From positions 186,001 through 250,000 of the forward strand of contig NZ_JAHWGT010000005.1 in NCBI RefSeq assembly GCF_020873895.1: DNA of 64,000 nt. Reading direction: 5' to 3'. The position numbers and the translations under genes were made by a program. Positions 59,863 to 64,000 of this stretch are shown in pieces. The stretch is from Streptomyces sp. DH12. GTDB taxonomy: Bacteria > Actinomycetota > Actinomycetes > Streptomycetales > Streptomycetaceae. Position 1 is the stretch's first letter. Every line of letters begins with the position of its first letter. Under the pieces are notes generated by a model, which did no database searches, had not been told where the DNA came from, and saw only the letters and a list, made by a program, of their open reading frames with translations.

Positions 59863-60623
59863 TCAGCAGGCGTGATCGTCGTCGTCCGCCAGGCCGCAGG
59901 AGTAGCACGTCCCGCTCTGCGGGCCCACGCAGGTGAGGCCGCGCGGCATCCGTGCGGCCGCCAGGCCGGAGTAGGCGCCCGTCCCGGGGTGGATCGCCGC
60001 GTGAGCGTCGCCCATCGACACCCGCAGCTCTCCCGGGACCCGCGCTGCCCGCCGTGCCTCCGTCCGGAACTCTTGCGGGTCGGTCAGCGGGGCGCCGGTC
60101 CTGCCGGCCGCAGGGGACAGGTCGTGGTCGGGATGGTCCGCCCGTACAGCGGGACCAGCATGGCGACCCCCAGGTGGGCCGTCTCCAGCTCTTCCCGCCA
60201 CCACTCCATGGCGGGCCAGGAGAGGGGCGACCGGAGGGGCGGTCCGGGTGGTGACGCACACGCAGGCATGCCCCCGCTCCCGCGGCAGCGTCGCCCACCG
60301 CGGGGCGCCGGTCAGGCGCAGGGGCAGGCCGCGCAGGTGCAGCCAGCTGGACCCGTCCTGCCCCACCATCATGGCCGGCCGATGACTGCCCACGGCGGGC
60401 GTGGCGGTGTGCATGTCGCCCAGGCGCGGGCCCCAATCCCGCTGGATGACGTCCGCCAGCATCCGGGCGGCGTCCGGCCCGGGCCGCCCGCCGCCCCGTC
60501 CGGCACGACCGGATAGGCCAGCCAGCACGGCATGCGGGCTCGGGTGTGCGGGTTGGACCCCACCCAGGCATGCAGCGCCACCGCGTCGGCGTTCACCGTC
60601 CCGCCCGCTTCGTGAGTCGTCAC
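59863..60623 (-). pseudogene. Unknown plasmid-type protein, frameshifted
   Basis: GTG at 60623 in the first unit of the 37-bp tandem repeat gives VTTHEAGGTVNADAVALHAW and NPHTRARMPCWLAYPVVP. After a shift near 60470: DVIQRDWGPRLGDMHTATPA, MMVGQDGSSWLHLRGLPLRL. After further shifts near 60220 and 60090: MEWWREELETAHLGVAMLVP and PRGLTCVGPQSGTCYSCGLA, the last with Cys pairs like a zinc ribbon. No family recognised. Confidence 0.5.
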
Positions 60624-60745
60624 AGGTCAGCCCCGTCCCGCCCGCTTCGTGAGTCGTCACAGGTCAGCCCCGTCCCGCCCGCTTCGTGAGTCGTCACAGG
60701 TCAGCCCCGTCCCGCCCGCTTCGTGAGTCGTCACAGGTCAGCCCC
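60598..60745. repeat. Four perfect 37-bp tandem repeats
   Basis: Units 60598-60634, 60635-60671, 60672-60708 and 60709-60745 are identical. On the minus strand every unit contains ACCTGTGACGACTCACG, that is a TGA stop overlapping a GTG start (GTGA) of the adjoining reading frames. The stop-start junction of two coupled genes has therefore been copied four times. 37 is not a multiple of 3, so only the last unit is in frame with the downstream gene. Confidence 0.85.
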
Positions 60746-60831
60746 GTCCCTCACGTCCGCCTTCGCCTGGCTCTGCCACCAGTCCCCGGCCCGCCGTGCC
60801 TGCTGCGTCCACTCCTCCAGCGACGCGCTCA

Positions 60832-60906
60832 GGTCGGTGAGGTCGTGGCGAATGCTGTCCCGGCGGTTGCTGTGGCGAGTAGGAACGCGGTCGCTGCTTT
60901 ACGCAT
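60832..60906 (-). pseudogene. Chaplin signal-peptide remnant
   Basis: ATG at 60906 reads MRKAATAFLLATATAGTAFA then TTSPT and a stop, nearly identical to the signal peptide of the chaplin at 55368. No chaplin domain follows. In another frame a helical gene end runs on (RHDLTDLSASLEEWTQQARR) to the TGA inside the tandem repeat, so two genes have recombined here. Upstream 60907-61210 has no recognised feature. Confidence 0.55.
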
Positions 60907-61210
60907 AGACACGGCCGGTAAACGGGCCTCGCTCACCCTTGGTCACCCCAGGTCCGGGCCAGGGCCCGCAAGGCCGCCGCCACCATCCCGGAGCGCAATC
61001 CGCGCACGCGCACAGCCGCCGAGCGCGCGGCCGCGGGCGACTGGGTGCAACTCGTGGAACGACGACCGGCACAACCGCCGACCGGCCGCCGGCCGCTGGG
61101 GAAGCACAGTTCAGACCGGATGTCCTGACCCTTGCACAGGGCACGCTTGGGAGAACCGCCACGGGCGGAACGGGCCCCAGGAGCGGCCCACGGGCGGTCG
61201 TGAGGCCTTC

Positions 61211-61555
61211 TCACTCGCTGAATCCAGGGCCGAGACCAAATACTGCCGCGCTGGTAGGGAGGCCCCGTTTAGCCAAGCTGGCAAACGAGCCGACGAAAGG
61301 GGCGTCGGCTCCTCCGCATTGGTTGAGTGCGTTGCTCAGTGGGACGCCTGCCACGTTGCTTCCGCCGGTGCCGGTGCCATGGCTGGTGGCTCCGTCGGCG
61401 TGGGCGCCGTTGTTGAGGTTTGCGCATGCGGTGCCGAATGCCGGGCTGAGGAAGTCGCCGACACCACCGGCCGCGGCAGGCGCGGCGCCGGCCAGTCCGG
61501 CGCCGAGCAAGGTGGCGGTCGCACCGAGAGTGGTCAAGGTTCGTTCGAATGCCAT
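61211..61555 (-). CDS. Chaplin
   Basis: 114 residues. Signal peptide (TLTTLGATATLLGAGLAG, cut near APAAA), chaplin domain GGVGDFLSPAFGTACANL ... SNVAGVPLSNALNQCGGAD with both Cys, then a 30-residue hydrophobic/Gly tail (VGSFASLAKRGLPTSAAVFG) not usual in short chaplins. GAGG lies very close to the ATG at 61555, so the start is not certain. Expected at the hyphal surface as an amyloid. Confidence 0.83.
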   Translation of the reverse strand: MAFERTLTTLGATATLLGAGLAGAAPAAAGGVGDFLSPAFGTACANLNNGAHADGATSHGTGTGGSNVAGVPLSNALNQCGGADAPFVGSFASLAKRGLPTSAAVFGLGPGFSE

Positions 61556-61717
61556 ACCTCAGGTAACGAGCCATCACGCGGACCGGTCACCTCGACCGGA
61601 CCGGATCCGCTGGCAACAGAGCCTGACTGCCCGGTTCGCAGGTCAGCGTCCTGGCCGGTCCAGTGATGCAACCGGCGAACAGAACACGGCCGCCGGCGCC
61701 AGCGGAGGCTAGGGGGC

Positions 61718-61939
61718 ATGGTCGGACACCCGTCTGTGATCGCCTACCCGCCGTCCCCCACAGGGGACCGGCGGGTACGCGCGGACGGGGAGATCCTGGG
61801 ACTCGCGCACAGCCTCGCGGACGTCGTGGAGTTCCTGCGCCGGGCGGGCCTGGAGGTCTCCGAGTACGAGGCGGCGCGCTCCCCGCTGATCGAGTGGAGG
61901 GGCGGTGGCCCCTACGTATGGGTAGCACCGCCCCCGTGA
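61718..61939 (+). CDS. Small hypothetical protein
   Basis: 73 residues: VIAYPPSPTGDRRVRADGEI, LGLAHSLADVVEFLRRAGLE, IEWRGGGPYVWVAPPP. Recognised as a small conserved streptomycete protein of unknown role often near phage or plasmid genes. GTG at 61736 is an alternative start. Its 3' end is inside the direct repeat 61878-61988. Confidence 0.6.
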   Translation: MVGHPSVIAYPPSPTGDRRVRADGEILGLAHSLADVVEFLRRAGLEVSEYEAARSPLIEWRGGGPYVWVAPPP

Positions 61940-61988
61940 TCACACGGTCACGTCACTCCGCCGTGGCTGCCTCTGCCGCTGAGGCCGG
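61878..61988. repeat. Direct repeat, copy 1
   Basis: About 110 bp sharing strong similarity with 62399-62518, including the identical CCCCTACGTATGGGTAG core. The copies enclose the chaplin-like gene. Confidence 0.75.
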
Positions 61989-62014
61989 ACGAGTGGATCA
62001 CCTGTGCCGCTGGA

Positions 62015-62317
62015 CTACTCTTCGATGGCCCTGACAATCAGCCGGTCGCCCAGGGGCTTGTAATTGGCTCCCAAGCCGCCGCACTGATTGGTGGGTCCGT
62101 CGAACGGGACCGCCGCATTCAGGGCCGTGGCGATGCCGGGGTGGAGGGCGGTCAGGCCGCGCGCGACAGCTGAGCCAGCGTTGATGCAGGTGTTGTTGTG
62201 CGCCGAGTTCCCGAAACCGATGATCGACGTCGCCGAAGCGGTCGCGGACGCTCCTGCGAAAGCGGTAGCGGCGGTGAGGGTGACGGTCACGACACGGGTG
62301 ACGTGAGAAGAGCTCAT
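62015..62317 (-). CDS. Chaplin-like small secreted protein
   Basis: 100 residues from ATG 62317 with AGAGGA 7 nt upstream. Signal peptide (HVTRVVTVTLTAATAFAGAS, cut near ATASA), then IIGFGNSAHNNTCINAGSAV and FDGPTNQCGGLGANYKPLGD. The TNQCGG element and the position of the two Cys resemble chaplins, but the VGDFLSPAFG half is replaced by IIGFGNSAHN. Either a divergent chaplin or a related hydrophobin-like family. Lies between two direct repeats. Confidence 0.65.
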   Translation of the reverse strand: MSSSHVTRVVTVTLTAATAFAGASATASATSIIGFGNSAHNNTCINAGSAVARGLTALHPGIATALNAAVPFDGPTNQCGGLGANYKPLGDRLIVRAIEE

Positions 62318-62398
62318 GCGGTGGTCCTCTGGGGCGAGGTCGTTCGGGCGCAAGGTATAACGCCCCGATCAGAGTTTGGATACCGCATGAGGCGGCAG

Positions 62399-62518
62399 GC
62401 TCCCCGCTGACAGAGTGAAGAGGCGGCCGCCCCTACGTATGGGTAGAGCTGCCCCGAGACCCACGGGCACGTCACAACGCCGTGACTTCCTCTGCCGCCC
62501 ACTCCAGCCCGAGGCCGG
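62399..62518. repeat. Direct repeat, copy 2
   Basis: Second copy of 61878-61988, decayed (the coding sense of the small gene is lost). Period of about 520 bp. Confidence 0.75.
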
Positions 62519-62868
62519 CCAGGATCGCGAGCTTGTCGGTAGGCATCGTCTCGGACGAGGCGGCGGCGTGGCTGGTGACGCGTGCCCGGATGGCTGATCT
62601 GCTCGGGGACCGCGACCAGGCCGCGCGGCTGCGCGCTACCGTCGCCCGCATGGGCAAGAACCCCGACCCCGACTGGTTCGAGCAGCCCGACTGCGCCGAG
62701 CCGGCGTGGCACAGCGGCCCCCCGCCGCCGCTATTCCCCGATCCGCCGGCGGGTGTGTGGCAGGAGTCGCGGGAGACGCAGGTGGCCGAGGACCGCAGGG
62801 CGAAGGCCGCCGCCTACAAGGGCAGGGCGCAGGCGGATGGGAGTCGATGGGGTCAACGCCCACGTTGA
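62482..62868 (+). CDS. Hypothetical protein
   Basis: Up to 128 residues; the true start may be internal (for example at about 62590). Recognisable sense begins ARMADLLGDRDQAARLRATV and GKNPDPDWFEQPDCAEPAWH, ending Arg/Gln-rich. The first about 25 residues fall in the direct repeat and read as noise. Overlaps the next gene by 32 nt. Family unknown. Confidence 0.45.
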   Translation: MTSSAAHSSPRPARIASLSVGIVSDEAAAWLVTRARMADLLGDRDQAARLRATVARMGKNPDPDWFEQPDCAEPAWHSGPPPPLFPDPPAGVWQESRETQVAEDRRAKAAAYKGRAQADGSRWGQRPR

Positions 62869-63169
62869 GGCGCGCTGGACCAAGGACAAGCGCGTCATGC
62901 TCCAACTGAGCAGCGGGTTCGATCCGGATGCTCAGTACCTGCGGCTGGAGGTGTCGGGGGAGTCCGCGACCGGCGTGCGGGAAGTGGGGCCGTACCCCGT
63001 GGACCCCGAAGTCGTGGTGCCGGTCGATGACTCGCTGGCGGATGTGGCGGTGCGTGTCGCGGGGGGCGGGAAGAGCTGGAAGAAGGGCGGCACAGGGACC
63101 GTGCAGACCCTGCGCCTGTCTCCGGACGGGTCCGTGGTGGACGCGGCGACCGGTGACCGCCTCACCTGA
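62837..63169 (+). CDS. Hypothetical protein
   Basis: 110 residues from ATG 62837: VEARWTKDKRVMLQLSSGFD, YLRLEVSGESATGVREVGPY, VQTLRLSPDGSVVDAATGDR. A beta-strand-rich small protein, intact frame, no signal. Family unknown. Confidence 0.5.
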   Translation: MGVDGVNAHVEARWTKDKRVMLQLSSGFDPDAQYLRLEVSGESATGVREVGPYPVDPEVVVPVDDSLADVAVRVAGGGKSWKKGGTGTVQTLRLSPDGSVVDAATGDRLT

Positions 63170-63210
63170 CCCGCGGGCGGACAGCCTGTCGGCGCCGGGA
63201 GACTGCCGGT

Positions 63211-63644
63211 GTGGTGGACGACGTGGCGGTGACAGTGCGGGAGTCGGCCGGGTGGCTGGTGGACACGGTGCGCTGGCGGGGTGGGGTGGGAGGGGTGGGC
63301 GTACGCCTCCCCGTGGCCCCTCCTCCTGGCCCACGGCCAGCTGTTCACCCCGGCACCGTGGCCCGAGGCCCGTCCGCCCGGTGCGCCGGGCGGGAGCTTC
63401 ACCGAGTCGGTGTTGTGGGCGTGCGGGTCGGGTGAGGACCTGGTCTATGTGGAGGGGGGCGGAGCCGGGCGCGGCCTACCTGGGCCTGCCGATGGTCCCG
63501 GACGTCGCCCGCGCGCTGATGGGGCGGAGCGGCGGCCCGATCCTCCACGGCCGGGGCGGCATGGTCGGCGCGGTCGCATTCGGGCGGATGCGGGACGGCG
63601 TCCCGCCGGGAGCCCTCCTCGATGTCGGCCACCGCCCGGACTGA
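63211..63644 (+). pseudogene. Hypothetical protein, frameshifted
   Basis: Starts VDDVAVTVRESAGWLVDTVR, continues in a second frame (WAYASPWPLLLAHGQLFTPA, FTESVLWACGSGEDLVYVEG) and in a third (AAYLGLPMVPDVARALMGRS to the TGA at 63644). Two shifts, near 63285 and 63460. Family unknown. Confidence 0.45.
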
Positions 63645-63725
63645 CTCCCCGGGGCGGGGTGCTCGACCGGGAGAACCGCGCGCCGGGCCCGTACCGCGTC
63701 TGCGGGGGCGGGTGTTGGGCCGGGG

Positions 63726-63905
63726 ATGCGACGACGAACGATGACGGCGGCCGCCGCGGTGACGGCCTTCCTGGTGTGTCTGGCCCCTGCGGCGGAGGCG
63801 GTGCCCGCGCCGGCCGCCGCCTCGGCGGGCAAGGAAGGTGATCGACAAGCGGCTGAACGCCTGCCCACCCTCTGCTCAGAGGGTGCGCAGACCTGCTCAT
63901 GTTGA
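63726..63905 (+). CDS. Small putative secreted peptide
   Basis: 59 residues with a signal-peptide-like start (MRRRTMTAAAAVTAFLVCLA, cut near PAAEA) and a short tail with two Cys. A shift near 63838 would open a different, longer tail (KVIDKRLNACPPSAQRV), so this may be the front of a broken gene. Confidence 0.35.
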   Translation: MRRRTMTAAAAVTAFLVCLAPAAEAVPAPAAASAGKEGDRQAAERLPTLCSEGAQTCSC

Positions 63906-64000
63906 CTTCCCAGCCATACCAGGCCGGGGCGAGGCGGAACCACGCAGCTCTGACGTCCCCTGACAACGAGGCACACCTTCGGGAACCCTCATGCCCCCGC

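Noticed and set aside
60598-60745. Possible CRISPR array because of regular 37-bp repeats
   Set aside because: Units are directly adjacent with no spacers, and no cas gene is present.

Overview
This window reads as a Streptomyces chromosome, probably a terminal arm. It has very high GC with strong third-position GC in real genes, GTG/TTG starts, chaplin genes, DHA2-type exporters, secreted glycoside hydrolases and decayed linear-plasmid genes. No rRNA, tRNA or CRISPR array was seen.

Left part (1-20 kb): an edge-truncated FAD monooxygenase and a secreted peptidoglycan-recognition amidase come first. They are followed by what looks like a tocopherol-type meroterpenoid gene cluster. It holds an all-trans polyprenyl diphosphate synthase, a WS/DGAT-like acyltransferase, two alpha/beta hydrolases, a geranylgeranyl-reductase family flavoprotein, a UbiE/Coq5-type methyltransferase and 4-hydroxyphenylpyruvate dioxygenase. 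Divergent to these lie a second methyltransferase, a UbiA prenyltransferase, a homologue of plant/cyanobacterial tocopherol cyclase, a P450, an acyl carrier protein and a ketosynthase. The two arms share a divergent promoter with a perfect 10-bp inverted repeat, and several genes overlap by 4 nt. The inferred pathway is: tyrosine-derived 4-hydroxyphenylpyruvate to homogentisate, prenylation, C-methylation, chain reduction and chromanol ring closure, then oxidation/acylation tailoring. The product is not known from the sequence.

Middle (20-27.3 kb): a plant-cell-wall module with a RICIN-GH74 xyloglucanase, a GH10-CBM13-GH62 bifunctional arabinoxylan hydrolase, and an ECF sigma factor fused to membrane segments and an AbfB-type arabinose-binding domain, a plausible sensor-regulator for the module. 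A GH9 cellulase with a perfect CebR-type operator lies further right (47.6-49.9 kb).

27.3-35.8 kb: low-complexity CCGCCG/TTGCCGCCG tracts surround a DNA-ligase remnant and a decayed WYL regulator. They are followed by intact genes for a WYL regulator, an MFS exporter, a two-domain VOC protein and a Gfo/Idh oxidoreductase.

36-64 kb: an accessory zone full of frameshifted genes (radical SAM/B12, dTMP-kinase-like, TrwC-type relaxase, replication-relaxation protein, Ku, IS5-family copies, DUF6221), mixed with intact small genes, one intact IS5-family element, a palindrome-rich array, tandem repeats and several chaplin or chaplin-like genes. The left 27 kb shows no frameshifts, so the damage on the right is more likely real decay of an integrated plasmid or subtelomeric DNA than sequencing error.
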